64,000 nt of DNA. Origin: Adineta steineri. Taxonomy: Eukaryota > Rotifera > Eurotatoria > Adinetida > Adinetidae. Below are positions 44,022-57,505 of this stretch, in pieces. Where the stretch lies: NCBI GenBank assembly GCA_905250115.1, contig CAJNOI010000166.1, positions 35,793 to 99,792 on the forward strand, in the 5' to 3' direction. The notes beneath the pieces were generated by a model that worked only from the letters and a program-made list of their open reading frames with translations, had not been told where the DNA came from and made no database searches. The stretch's first letter is position 1; the number at the start of each line of letters is the position of its first letter. A program made the position numbers and the translations under genes.

Positions 44022-45244
44022 ATGTATCCACGAGGACGAAATAGTAAGTGGTTTTTATAGAAAATATTATATTCCTATTAATATAATTTATTAATTTTAA
44101 CTATAGATATTCCTGTGCCATCACAATTTAGTGAAGAAGAACATGACGAGTAAAATTAATTTTTATACACAATTTTATAAATAATGTTTTCATTTGTAGA
44201 CCTTCAACTTCAGGTTTTACATTAGTCATGTTGATTGTACACAATCTTGATCATATGATGCAACCACATGAATGGGAAACATTATTAACACGTGAAATTC
44301 ATGGTGCTCGTGTACGTTCATTTCTTAGTTTTTTTCTGATAAATTTTCTTAAAAGAATATGAACATTGTTTTTTTCTTTTCTAGATTTTAGGTGTGTCTG
44401 TTGTTCGTGAACAATCATCATCACGTCCATGGGGTGAAGGTGAATTAACAGCATATATATTTACTCGACATGATGCTCCACTTATTCGACAATATTTACA
44501 TAATCGACGTCTTGGTTTCCGACGTCTACATGTCGATGCAGTAGCAAGTGAAGGTGGAATTGAAGTGTTTCTTGTGTAAATAATTAATAATATTATTTAC
44601 AAAAAGAAACAAATCATGAATTTATTTTAGACACAAAATCGTTCAATTACTTAAATTAAATCCACAAATGTCCGACGTAGCTATTGAACAACGTATTAGT
44701 AGTTTTTTTCGACGGTTTGTGTGACTTTAATCGAATACAGGGAAACAAAATTTTTTATTTTATAGTATTCCAACAGCTATACGTCCTCGAGATTATGATC
44801 GTACAGCTGTTATGCGTTTAGTTAATGAATGTATGGGTTTACCAGTATCACCACCTGTCACAAGTGAAGATAGTGAAGTTGATGGAGATTCACCACCCTC
44901 ACATTCGACTGCTACTATTGTTCAACCAATAGTATCAATACCCATACAATCACAATCTACATTTCCTTCACAACAACAACCACAAATACAAATTCCACCT
45001 CCACCACCACCACCACCGCCACAACAACAACAACAAGAACAACAACCTGTTTTTAATCCTCAATTGATTACAATTGATGAACGTACATTACAACTTCATT
45101 TTACTCCACTTTATTTTGGTAATATAATATAATTTATCTTGAATTTATTTTTAATTTTGTTATATTTTAGATCTTTTAGAAGCTATGGCAAATATAAAGA
45201 ACAACAGTGAATATATTCAATTAGCAAATACTGGACTTTTCTAA
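44022..45244 (+). CDS. Unrecognised spliced gene, 292 residues
   Basis: Seven exons (44022-44043, 44107-44149, 44200-44311, 44385-44575, 44631-44714, 44766-45118, 45171-45244) with consistent phase. The first 180 residues look like a folded domain: FTLVMLIVHNLDHMM, WETLLTREIHGARILG, RPWGEGELTAYIFTRHD, RRLGFRRLHVDAVASEGG, then VQLLKLNPQMSDVAIEQRIS. A Pro/Gln-rich low-complexity part follows (a run of nine Pro, then Gln), and the protein closes with a short conserved-looking helix (DLLEAMANIKNNSEYI). There is no signal peptide or membrane segment. Gene reality is supported by splicing and codon-like composition. I do not recognise the family and assign no function. Confidence 0.75.
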
Positions 45245-46609
45245 CAAAACAAAACATATGAGTTTTTTTTATACGAATATCATAAGATGATTATTAGATT
45301 TTCTTTTCTATTGACTATATCAAGTATGTATGCCATGCAATACTTTCTTTATACTTCTCTATTATTTTTTTTGCGAGTCGTTGTTATCACAGTCTATTAT
45401 GTGGTGTTTTGATTAGATGAACGTATCATCGTTGTTGTGATGTGTTATTATTCCGTCTTTTTTTTTGCTTTTTTATTTTTGACAAAATCATTATTTTTAT
45501 AATACATCATAAACATCACTGATACAGATATAATGTCTGCAGATATTTTAAATTTATTCTCATATTTTAGAAGAATCTTATAAGCTATATATGTGATTAG
45601 TCATATCGAAATATAATAAGTTCATTTCGTATTATTCTTTTTTTTAAATATTTGAATAAGTATCTCATTTAACTGTTATATAAATCTATACTATTACGAA
45701 GATGTTGATTTTAAAGACGATATTTTCTTTACTATACGTAATAAGTATGTTGAATATTATTTGTATGACAATCGAATGCATTTTCTTTTGTTCTGATAGT
45801 CGTTGAAAAGGCTTTATTTTATTTGTCATTAAAGTATATAGAAAATCAAAGCTATTTCGTGAATACTGATTATATTATTCTATATTTATTCATAGTTCAC
45901 AGTTTAATTTATTTGGTAAATTCATCAACTATTCCATCTTACATGATAGAATCTGTACTTTTTTTCCTATATACTATAACATCTTCTATGACTTACCTCC
46001 AGTACCCGCGCGAGCGGGGGAGTGTACATCCCCCCAATAATTGAAAATTTTTGTTTTTTTTTCAACGACGGGAGCTGATTTGGGACAAGTTTTGTGTTTT
46101 TTAAGCAAATTTTACTCTAAATATCCTTTTACATCCCCCCCCGCCCAAAATTTTTACGCTCTTTCAAAACCCGTTACACCCCCTATCCCCAATCTTAGAC
46201 CCTTCGCACGGGCTCTGCTTACATTGTCGTTTTTCAAAAAAAAGTTTTTTTTATTGACTATATAGAAATATATAATTAAACAATGCAAATACATTCAATC
46301 ATGAAGTAATTCTATAAAATATTTGAATGCTTATTCGTTATATTGAGTAAAAGCAATGTTTAAATAGTGAAGACTTACTCCATAGGTGAAGTTGTTATTA
46401 GTAGGTAATTTCTTTTTACTTCTGAATACGATTACGTTTTTTTTTATTCTCTTCAACAACGAGGAAAAAAGAGAAGAAAAAAAAGAACGTTATTTTTCAT
46501 ATTTGAAAATATAAGTATATGAAATTTGCATATACTTCATCATAAGTAAAAAAAAAGACTACAATGATTTACATCTCGATATCATTATCAGCAAATATTA
46601 ATACATAAT
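45245..46609. other. Intergenic region with a MITE-like insertion
   Basis: AT-rich except for the GC-rich block at 46000-46217. No gene supported. Confidence 0.6.
46000..46217. mobile_element. MITE-like element, 218 bp, GC-rich with inverted ends
   Basis: A GC-rich block with poly-C runs. The left end CAGTACCCGCGCGAGCGGG and the right end read inwards (CAGAGCCCGTGCGAAGGGT) share most positions. Flanking octamers CTTACCTC and CTTACATT agree at six of eight bases, so an eroded 8-bp duplication is plausible. It is probably a non-autonomous hAT-type element of a different family from the one near 27.8 kb. No coding capacity. Confidence 0.5.
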
Positions 46610-47422
46610 ATGCACACATTATTTTATTTTCATGAATCAGATATCTACCCATACGAACCAATTCAACCAATATGGATGATTATTTACGCATTATTATCAT
46701 TAGGTTTTTTTTATATAACTAATCATATGACAAAATCTAACTTAAAAAATAATTGGTTAAAACAAAATACATTACTTAGTTTTATACATTCAACTATATG
46801 TTCAATATTAATTTTAATTGCTGTTTTACGGGCACCAGAAATGTTTGATGATCCATTATCACATTCCAATTATTTCAATTATGCAGTCATTTCTTTTAGT
46901 ATTGGTTATTTTTTCTGGGATTTTTTTGATTGTCTACAAAATTCAACATTATCAACATTTCCTATTCTTATTCATCATATTATTGTCATAACATTTTTAT
47001 CTCAAATACTTCTTCGTACACGTAATATTGGTTATGGTCTCTATGCACTTTCACTTGAAATTAATAGTGTTTTTTTACATGCTCGACGACTTTTACGTTG
47101 GTATTCACCTGTATCTTCATCAATTTATTATAAAAATCTATTAAAATTATTTATTGATACTGGAAATTATATAACATTTATTATATTTCGTTTTGGTGTT
47201 GTACTTATTGCTTTACGAGCATTATATCTACAACGAAATCGACTTGAACCAATAACACATTTATTTACTGTAATATCTGTTTGTGCAATTGGTATTCTAA
47301 ATATTGTCTTATTTTATCGTTTATTGAAAAATCAAATTAGTCAAAAGACAAAATTAAAAGACAAGAAATTAATTGCAGATCAGATTTTAATAATTGACAA
47401 TGATATTTTATTACCGAGTTAA
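46610..47422 (+). CDS. TLC-domain membrane protein, TLCD1/2-like
   Basis: Intronless, 270 residues, with about six to seven hydrophobic helices. The TLC domain is recognised from SFIHSTICSILILIA, then FSIGYFFWDFFDCLQN, ILIHHIIVITFL with the paired His, and LEINSVFLHARRLL, in the order and spacing seen in TLCD1/TLCD2. Those proteins sit in the plasma membrane and limit incorporation of polyunsaturated phospholipids, setting membrane fluidity. The C-terminal tail is Lys-rich and cytosolic. TLCD4 (TMEM56) or CLN8-type relatives are less likely alternatives. Confidence 0.75.
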   Translation: MHTLFYFHESDIYPYEPIQPIWMIIYALLSLGFFYITNHMTKSNLKNNWLKQNTLLSFIHSTICSILILIAVLRAPEMFDDPLSHSNYFNYAVISFSIGYFFWDFFDCLQNSTLSTFPILIHHIIVITFLSQILLRTRNIGYGLYALSLEINSVFLHARRLLRWYSPVSSSIYYKNLLKLFIDTGNYITFIIFRFGVVLIALRALYLQRNRLEPITHLFTVISVCAIGILNIVLFYRLLKNQISQKTKLKDKKLIADQILIIDNDILLPS

Positions 47423-48295
47423 TATATTCCATATAAATTTAATCATATGTTAAAAAACAAAGCATTTTCTTTATATAAAAAGAAAATCAATTAAAGATAA
47501 TTGAATGATAATAAAAATAAATAATTCAACATATTAAATATTTAAAACAAAAATTTTATCTATAAAAAAAAACACTTCTCTCACAAGTGATATATTCAGT
47601 TTTCTTAATAACAAAACCTTATTATTGAACACATTCCTATTGCGTAAAAGATAAGGTGTCAAGCTCATCAATATGATTGAAATTATGTATTCGTTTAGGT
47701 AGATGAATCCTGTTGGAATGATTGCATCATAGTCTGTACAGTCGATTGTCTTATAATAATTATATTTCGATAAGAAGAGAAAAATGTTTGATTAGTCAAT
47801 TGTCAAGAGTTGAAATTCAAATTGAAAGATCGACTCCCATTGGAAAACTCGTTTAATCATAAGCTGATAAGTGCTAAACGAACGAGTCATCAAATCAATT
47901 TCTTTTTTTTTAGCTTCTATTCGTTTAAGACATGTCACAAAAAATTGATGGCGACAAATCAAAAAAGCAAACCATCTATATATATATATGTATGTTCTCT
48001 GAGCATTTCTTTTTTTTTCACATCTATATGTTAGTCTTCATTCATCTCCCTAGAGAAGAAAACGACAATATCTGATTGATTAGATCGATGCTTTTCTTTA
48101 ACACTGTCTTTAAATTGATCGGCCATCTTGCTTTAATTTGTTAAATATGCTCACCACATTCTGTCATCTTATTTATCCGAAATGAGAAAAAAAAGAGAGA
48201 GAGAAATAAGCAAATATAAGTTGATTACTAACGACAATAAGTCAAACATTGTCGTCATTTAACAATAAAACAAAAAAACCCGACTAGGAAATCAT
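47423..48295. other. Intergenic region between TLCD-like and homeobox genes
   Basis: AT-rich, no gene. It should hold the homeobox promoter, but no element is recognisable. Confidence 0.5.
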
Positions 48296-49926
48296 ATGGA
48301 TCATTCACATACAAATTATTTTTTACCTTTTGATCCTACTTCGTATTTTGATTCGGCAGCTGCAGCAGCCGCAGCTACTTATAATCCATATACAGATTTT
48401 TATTCACACCCACAATCAACAACAAGTTCATCAACAACAGCTGCTTCCTATCATCAAATGTATCGAACAACACCAACAACATTACGACATCCGACAAGTT
48501 TTTATTCAGCTACAATGCAAAGTAAATTCATTTAATTATTCTTTCATATTAAATATATATATATCAATAGGTCTTCAATCATCTTATAAAATGTTTGGTA
48601 CATCACAAAATGATTCTAATACACCATCATTTCTTGGTACATCAACAACACCAACAGCATTTCTACATGATAATAAACGAAAACAAAGACGTATTCGTAC
48701 AACATTTACAAGTTTACAACTTCGAGAACTTGAAAAATGTTTTCAACAAGTAAGAATAAAATAATTCAATTTATTGATTAAATTATCTAATTTTAAATAT
48801 TGAGTTATCAATCATAAAAAAAAATGAAGCTAAATTGCAAATTTTCTCTTTGTATAATCAGTAAGAATTAAGACATAATCGAAACAGTATAATTCCCGTT
48901 GTAATTGAGATCAATAATATTCAATTTACGAAATACACAATAGAGAAAGAATTTCAATCGAAGTCATCATAACCAATTGAATGGTATGAAGTTTTTTAAT
49001 CGAGTCAAACATACCCAATTTTGTACTTTTATCTATCTATATCGATGACTAGTATGTTACATATAGCCTTCAAACCATCTAGATGGCAAACATCGAAAAA
49101 TCAAGTTATGTACTTGGATTTTATCATCATTAAAGTGTATAAATTACATTTAATGAATCAGATTCGAATTCGAAATGTTGTAGATTATCATCAATATTAT
49201 TGATGATGAGAATTTTTTTATGACTACATTTGTTTTAATTATTGATAACAAAGACTTTTTACTTATTTTATTAGACTCATTATCCAGATGTTTATTTACG
49301 TGAAGAAATATCACTTCGTATTGATTTAACTGAAGCACGTGTTCAAGTAAATTTTTATTTTCAATAAAAAAAGAATGACTGAAAATTTTCTTGAACATAA
49401 TTTTTAGGTATGGTTTCAAAATCGAAGAGCTAAATGGCGTAAACAAGAACGACAAAAACAATCACTTAAAACAAAAAATACTAATACGAATATGTCGTCA
49501 AAAAGCAATAAGATTGCGGTAGTTGATACGAAAAAATCACGTATGTAAACCATTTATCGAAAATGACTTTCTTTTTTGTGTTATTATAAATATGGTTCAT
49601 TAAAACTCGAAATAGTCATTTTAAATCGAATACATATATTTTGATATCTTTTTAAAACATGACGATCAATATGACACATAATTATGTTTTTCTTATCTAA
49701 AGAGATGAATGACGAAAAACAAAATTAAAAATTTCCGTCTAGTCAATAATAGATAGAAATTTCTATTAGATTTTATTTTATTTTATTGATAGATAAAGAT
49801 CTTCCAAATCGATATCCTCCTGTCGATAATAATAATGATGAAACAAAACCTTCAACTTGTTATAATGAACAAAATGTATCGACTATGGTTTATACACCTC
49901 CTGATATAAAATATAATTCATTTTAA
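48296..49926 (+). CDS. Paired-like (PRD class, Q50) homeobox transcription factor, Phox2/Arx type
   Basis: Five exons (48296-48521, 48571-48749, 49275-49346, 49408-49540, 49793-49926) give 247 residues. The N-terminus has an Ala run and Tyr/Ser-rich stretches. The homeodomain spans about residues 114-173: [56 protein letters not shown], with Gln at position 50. [13 protein letters not shown] and the RKQER end point to Phox2, which specifies autonomic and visceral neurons; the Trp in RRAKWRK is more like Arx/Alx. There is no paired domain or OAR motif. Both homeodomain introns lie at conserved-looking places. Phox2 orthology is likely but not certain. Confidence 0.85.
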
Positions 49927-51917
49927 TCAATATAAACAATAATAATTAATTAACTTCTAGTCTATCTATATTTATTTGTATTAATATTTGTTTGAATAAA
50001 TAAATTCTTTGTCTTCTATACTCTATTCATATTCTTCTTCTTTTATTTGTAGATATTATAATTGATATTTCATTCTCATTGAATGTGAAAAAAATGAAAT
50101 TTGCTTTTTTTTTTGTAATGTTCGTCTTAAAGAAATTGAAAAAGAGACTGGTTAGATAAAATCTTTCATATCATTAGTCCGATCAATATTATTTCGAATA
50201 AGAGGTGACATAGTGAGGAGAACGAATATGATAATAACAATGTGAACATTTATAATATCATACTTATTTATCTTTACTACGAGATAATAAAAAGTAGAAT
50301 TCAGTGTTATTATCGTTCTCATTATCATATAGTTAACTAGTTTGTAAAATAAGACAGTCATATTAAAATTTATAGCTTGAAGGTAGATGAATACTATAAG
50401 ATTGAAAAAAGAGAAAGAAAAAGAAAGAAAAAAAATGAAATCATTGTCCATTATATAAGCATTTTTTGTCAATAGCGCAATCAAAGCAAATTACAACCAG
50501 AAAAGAGTCATCGTTTTGTACCACATATATATATATATATGCATATGTGTATATATATATATGCGACCATGAAAACAAAATGCATCATAGTTAGTCATGT
50601 ATGTACAATAAAAAAAAGTAAAAAAAAAATCAATGAGCGAAGAAAAATGTAAGAATGAACGAAAGAATGAACGAAAGAAGAAAGAAGCAAAAAAATGAAA
50701 CGAAATAATGTATGGATCGCATACGCAGGGATGTTTGCTTATTAATAAATACGTAATACATAGGTAAGACAAATAATGATCGATGTATCATTTTAATCCA
50801 TTTTATATATGACAAACATTTGAATGCATTGTTTAATATGTTAGTCTTTTCATTTCGTTTTTGATATACGACGGCTTGGTTTAATTTTATCATCGTTTCA
50901 CATTGTCTCTTTTTGTTTGACAGGTAGCTAGTTTATGAAAGATATTTATCATATCATACGGCAACGGTCGTACATATATATATATATATATTATAAATGT
51001 ATATAGGGTATATGAGAATGAAAGAGTGACTGATATCGGAAAGGTCTTTTTAGATATAAATAGTATACATCTTTCAGTTGCTTGAAGGCGAACACACTAA
51101 ATAAGGACAAGTAGTAATTATAGTATACTGATGTCTAGTTTTTCACTTTAGTCGCACTTCATTCCCATGTCCGAAGCTTGTAATAGTTGACGGAGGGAAG
51201 TATCTGTTAAATGTCATAGCAAAGGAAAAAAAAAGAAAAAGAATGAAGGTGTTCGCTACGCATATCAAAATATATTTGTATATGCATATGAGGTGTTGAA
51301 ATAGGGCAAAGAAAGAAAGAAAGAAAAATGAATAAAGTCTTGGTATATATCTATATATATATACACATATGTATATCTATACATGCATACATATCAATAT
51401 ATATAGATATATATATATAGATATAGGTTCTGACTATTCACTTCCATTCTATTGAAGATGAATATTCAAATCAGTAAAAACTAATAGTCAGGTTTGCTTT
51501 TATATACTATATGTATGTATGTATGTATGTATACATACATTATTTCAATTTGTAATAACATGTTACTCTATTGTTTATATATAGATGTATGTGTGTGTGT
51601 GTATATATATAATAACATTTATTTTTTAGTTTTAATGTCACCATATTCTTCTTGATATCATTAACTTGACATCACCGACAACAAGATTAGCAAATATATT
51701 AACGTCTCAACAGAAGTGATAAATGAAGGATCATTTATATAACATAAACTAACGAATATATAAGCATGAAAGAAGAAAAAAAAATACACTATAATGAACA
51801 AGTCAAATATATGATATAACCATATTAATACGTTGTCGTTCTATTGAATATATATTACATATATATAACAATAATTCATTCAAAAAAACGTCTAACTAAA
51901 TACGTTCATCAATAAGA
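49927..51917. other. Intergenic region rich in TA microsatellites
   Basis: Includes TA runs at 50525-50562, 50974-50990 and 51342-51427, and a TATG run turning into TACA at 51511-51540 (a palindromic tract). No gene supported. Confidence 0.65.
51511..51540. repeat. (ATGT)n/(ACAT)n palindromic microsatellite
   Basis: Five ATGT-type units followed directly by their reverse complement, so the tract can fold into a hairpin. Confidence 0.8.
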
Positions 51918-54900
51918 ATGGTGTCAAAAACTCAACCTGCTATTCCTCCTCCGCCTATTCATCTTGAAACAATTTATGAGGAATCAGGTAGTAGTCTTAC
52001 TTCATCAGTTGTTGATATTCATCATCAATCACGTAATCATCAAAAATTGTCGATATATAATTCCAACCAGACTACTCATGGTCTCATTAGTGCTCGTTCA
52101 ATACCTTCAGTTGATGTACATCGACGACGTCGTACAAGTGAATATCAACAAAAACCACCTATTGAAGTTAGATATCGAGATGGATCAAAGCGTTATATAC
52201 AGCCATTATTACCAACAACTCCGATGATAATGAATAGAAGAAAATATTCTCATTCTTCTCGTCATGATTCATCGTCATCTATAAAAAACAATATAAAATA
52301 TCGGCAAATATTTAATATAACGCCGAAAAAAAAGAAAAAACTGCCAGAACAATCGAAAATTATTCTAACAATTATTACAGCTGAAGATTTAAGCCAAGCT
52401 GGTATTACACCACCTTCGACTTCATCACCTGACGAGTCCGAGACTTTAACATTAACCAAATCACAATCGAACTCGTCATTAGATACACTTAAAACAGTGA
52501 AAGACATATCATTAAAAGATACTGTTGCAGGTTAGTTTAAAAATGAAATAATAAAAACTCATTTTTCTTATCTTATTTCAAATGAAAATAAGTTTTATTA
52601 GAAATCTTAACTAATATAATGACATTGAAAGATGGAGATACCATATCGATATGATTGATATTTCTTATTTCACCTTGTATAGGACACCATTTTATCAGTT
52701 CTTTTTATCTCTGTTATGTATACATAGATAATATTACGATTAGACGAATCTTGAATCTAATCAGTTTCGATAACTATTTTTCTGTCACTTGAAAAATAAC
52801 AATTGCCTTCATATTGAACCTTCAAATAGTATAGACTAGCTTAATTATAAGACTATTACTTTAGTCCTTGCACAGTTACACTATGGAATAGGAGACAATT
52901 ATAATATTGATACAAAAAATATATTACAAAAAAAAAAAAACTAATCAATTTTTCTTTAAGTAATCTATAGAAATTGTTAAGAGTTTAAACAAAAAAATAA
53001 TTCTATAATTGGAAAAAATATCAACACATTATTTTATTGCCTGTCAATATGTATAGTGTTAATATTATTGATAAAAACAATATGCCCTGTAATCATGATT
53101 GTAATGTGGATTAGTCAATTTCTCCATAATACTATTGACGATACAATATTAGTTGATAAGAGCACTTAAAAATTAAACTTTACTATTAGTCATATGAAAT
53201 GTTTAAACTTTAGACAGTAGAAAAAAATTGATCTAGCCGTAGGCGAAGTTTAGAACGAGAAAGAAATAGATTAATTTTTGATTCGACTACAGGTTGAGTG
53301 CACTCACTCTCTCATTCGTATACTGTTCAATACGTTTACAAAATGAAACAAAATATTCAAAGTATAATAGGGATAAAATAAATGACCATGAAAATTATAG
53401 GAGACAGATTATAAGGCATCGCGTGATCCGTATTCATATGTTCTTAGTAAATCATAAAATATATTATTCATGATAAACAAACTCTGAAAAATTATAATAT
53501 TTATTTTAATTCTGAAGATATAATCTTGTATCAAAAATATTTTATTTTAGAGCCAAACAATGTATGTCTATTCATAAGGAATGTTAGTATTTTTTAATTT
53601 ATGAGTCAGAATATAAAAAAAACAAATAATGCCGATCGGTAGTGTTAGAATTACTAATAATAGAAATTAAGAGGAATGCACAAAATTCTCATAACGAAGA
53701 AAAAATGAAAAAATTTCGTTTTATTTTTAAAATCACATAACTTAATAAATGATTTATTTTATTGTAGTACCAATAGAACGATTATCATTGGCAACTGTCC
53801 CGTCAAACGTTTCTTCTACTGCGCCGGTCATCGATATTTCCGTATCAAATCTTCTTTTTCCTCCTCCTCCTTATCAAAAGGATTCTCAACATCAACATCA
53901 ACAACAAAAATTGAGGCATCCTCTAGAAATTGATACAATCCGTAGTCACAGTTTACCACCAACACAAAATCATTTTCCTTCGTCATCCTCTTCTTCTTCT
54001 TCTTCAACACAACAAAAATCCACTTCAAATCAAGTACCACCAGTTAATGCTCTGCCTCCAACTTCAAAAAAAACTTTCCCATCACTTCAGATAACTGTAA
54101 CAGGCGATGAGAATGAAAAAGGTTCATCATCGAAAAGATCACTTCAAAATAATACTTCAACAAATTCATCTAAAACTAATATTGAAACGATGGACAGTGA
54201 CTATAAACAGTCTCTTCGACCGCATGCTACTATATTAGGTACAAGTGGATCACGTAGTGCATTTCGTCCATTTCATAAATCCACAGCATTTAATTCACAA
54301 ACAGGAATAGTATCAAATCTAAATTCAAGATCACAAATATCAAAACATCAAATGCTACAAAAGTAAGTATCTTTATAATAATAAAAAACTTTTCTTTGAA
54401 AAAAATTATTTATTAATAGTTTGTCACAACTACAACCGCAACAAACACAATCACAACACTTAGTTCTATCATCTCAAACTTATTCTCAACAGTATCCACA
54501 AAAACTATCATCAGATCCAATGCGTTTTGCATTACAATCATCATCGTTTCTATCTGATCGTCGTTCAATGAGTTCTGATCCACCACCAAAACAAACAGTT
54601 AGTTCATTTCTTTCGAATCAAATTTTGTCAGATAAAATAATGAGTTTAACGTCACAGATGGTAAATAAATGACATTTTTTGTTTTTTTGATTTCCTTTCA
54701 TATTCATTTATTTTTAGAACACTTCAAATCATCCACAACAAAATATTATTAATTTTATTGATAATTCACTTAATCAAACAATTATATCAAAAGAACAAAG
54801 TCCAGATGGACAAGTTCATATGGTTACTGTTGATCCAAATTTACAATGGCATAGTGTAACATCAAAATCCTTATATGATGTACCTCGTCTTTCAAAAAAA

Positions 54901-55146
54901 TATTCCGATATACCATTACGTATAACAATACCAGAAGGAACTCCAACACATAATCAAAAATTACTTCATAAACATGATGTTGCATTAGAAAAACGTCTTT
55001 TAGATGCCGGTTTATCCCCTGAAACAATTGCTTTATATGAAAGAATTCTTGAAGTTGCTGATATTCGTCAAATGGGTCGAATACCACCATCAGAAATTAT
55101 CGATCAGTATCACAATAAATCATTGTTATCAGTAGTAAAATATTAA
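51918..55146 (+). CDS. Unrecognised large disordered protein, 625 residues
   Basis: Four exons (51918-52530, 53768-54362, 54420-54660, 54718-55146) with matching phases; the first intron is 1.2 kb. The sequence is mostly low complexity: Pro-rich start (PAIPPPPIHLE), basic patches (RRRRTSE, PKKKKKLPE), a Ser run of nine in exon 2, and Gln-rich exon 3. Only the last 100 residues look folded or conserved, with WHSVTSKSLYDVP, RITIPEGTPTH and LLDAGLSPETIALYERILE. Many Ser/Thr-Pro sites suggest a phosphorylated scaffold-like protein, but that is inference. No family recognised. Confidence 0.7.
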
Positions 55147-57505
55147 TGTAATATTTTTTATTTCTTTTGTTTTGTTTTTTTTATCATGTTTTAATGTTGT
55201 CTATTTAAAGGAAAGAACGAGAAGGAGTTCTTCTCGTTATTATAACAAATATTTATTTGTGTGAATTTTTTTTCTCAAAATTTCGACTTCAATTTTATTT
55301 TTTACGGCAATTTCGATTTTCTTTATTTATTATTTGTTTGTATTATGAACACATTAGATTAATTTCATGCACCTGAAAATTGGTATGGGAATTAACCATG
55401 AAAAGAATTTCGAAATTATGTAATAAAAATACTGAAGAAAATTTTCACGTTTCTTTTTTCTTCTCGTTTCTTAAAATAGATAATATTAGATGCTAATCAT
55501 CGAACAAAAAATAGATAATTTAGGATGAGTTGCTTTAATTCAAACAATAAGAATAGAGTAAACTCTTCTGTTAGACACTATATCCTCAGGACATTGCAAT
55601 ATGAATAACTTATGTGATGATTTCCCTAGCGTTATTATACTTAGTACTCAATAAAACATTAGTTCTCTATAGCTGATTATTTATTTTTCTTTTCAAATAC
55701 AGGAAATCTTTAACGGTTGAATGCTTCAAAATAAATATCGTTCTATATATCCTAGTAAAATTATTAAGAAAAAATACTGTTCGATTTATTATTCATTCAA
55801 TATGATTTAAATCAAGCTTATGCAAATGAAGTTTTCGAATTATATATACGATCGAATTTCACTATACTGACAAATTCGATATTTATTCAAATATGTTCTT
55901 TTATTATAAAATTTCGAAGATAGAATCTTTTATTCAGACAAAAATAAAATAGTAGATTAAATATCATTCATCATTATATGCAATACAAATTGATTTATAC
56001 ATGACAAGATATACTTTATGAGTATAATTTGTCGTATCTGTTCTGTATTTTCTCTTTTATAACCGATGATATTTAGATAGTGTTATTCGACTAAGTATAT
56101 TTCTTTGTTATCGAGCAGTATATTCATAGTTATTAATATGTGAAGAAAGGAGGAAAAAAAAGCAGACAATATTCATTTGCTTTATTTTACATGCTATTCG
56201 AACTTGTTTTATCTAGTCACGTAGGTAATTTATATAGTAATATTTTTCATGGTATATATTAGTATATTCAATATGCGCATTATTCATATTGACATTCTGA
56301 CAAGAAAAATTAGAAGTGTCAAAATATAAAATATTATTTATCTCTTATATTATCTTGTTATTTTTTGTTTCATGTGTTGTAAAGAAAAAATCTCGAAGTA
56401 TTTTATTACCTTACGACCTTCTTGCATTTTTTTTTCTTTTTACGAAATTCTCGATAAATTCAAACACACCGTAATAACGAACTTCATTGCGCTTTTTTTT
56501 TACTATTCGCTTAGTCATCATATATATATATAAATGCTATACATCCTACTGTTTGCAATACTCGTGTTTCACTCCTTCTCTCTCGGTTGACAATACAACC
56601 ATACACATGCATTTAGTGACGACGACGACAACGAACATCAAAGAAGAAAAAGAAAAGAAAAAAAAGAAAAAGAATCATTTTTTAAATTATGTATCGAAGA
56701 ATAATCGTATTACTTTTTCAGACTATCATAACATCTATGAGCAACTAAAAGAACATCAATATACAAAACTAACAATAGATTGAAAAAACTCAGGTAATAT
56801 ACTTACTCATTATAATAGAGTAGATTACATTAGTATGATTGTGTAAAACGAAAAGAGAACAAACTTGTCGTATCTTCTCATTTTGTCTTTTTTTATTTCT
56901 CACTGTGAATTTAATGTAACTAAACCTTATTAACGATTCATATCTGTCTACACATACATAATCATAGATGTAAGTCTGTGCACACACACATTCCTTTTGC
57001 TTTTCTTAGACGTATGTTTTCAATAGAATGCTAAAGTAATATTCTATATGTTGGCAGTTTTAACCTTGAGTGATGTCCTTTACTTTGTTTTTTTATTATA
57101 TCGAGAGATGACAGAAGTATTACTTTTCTTCGTTATATATAAATGAAGTACAAGCGCAAAAAGAACCCTAGGTTTTATAAGTCAATTTAAGCAAATACAA
57201 TTTTTTGTTTCAAACGTGCTTATTTCCATTCTTATTAGAGAAAACATGCTAACAATCATAAAAGAAATCTAATATATATATATAGGATTGCCATGATTTT
57301 TACCGTATTACTTCTGACTCATCAACTGTAATATTATTAAGTAGAAGAAGAACAAGAAGAAAGAGAAAAAAAATAAGAAAATCTATAGATTTTAATAAAT
57401 TGAATTATTCATATTCTTTTGTGTAAGAGTTAAAAATAATATTGACATCTTATAAAATTGTTTGTTTCATTTTTCTTTTTCTATTCAGTTAAACTTTTTT
57501 TTATA
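55147..57505. other. Intergenic region upstream of extended synaptotagmin
   Basis: AT-rich with no supported gene. A TTTTCTATTCAG acceptor-like sequence ends 18 bp before the synaptotagmin start codon, consistent with a 5'UTR intron or trans-splicing. Confidence 0.55.
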
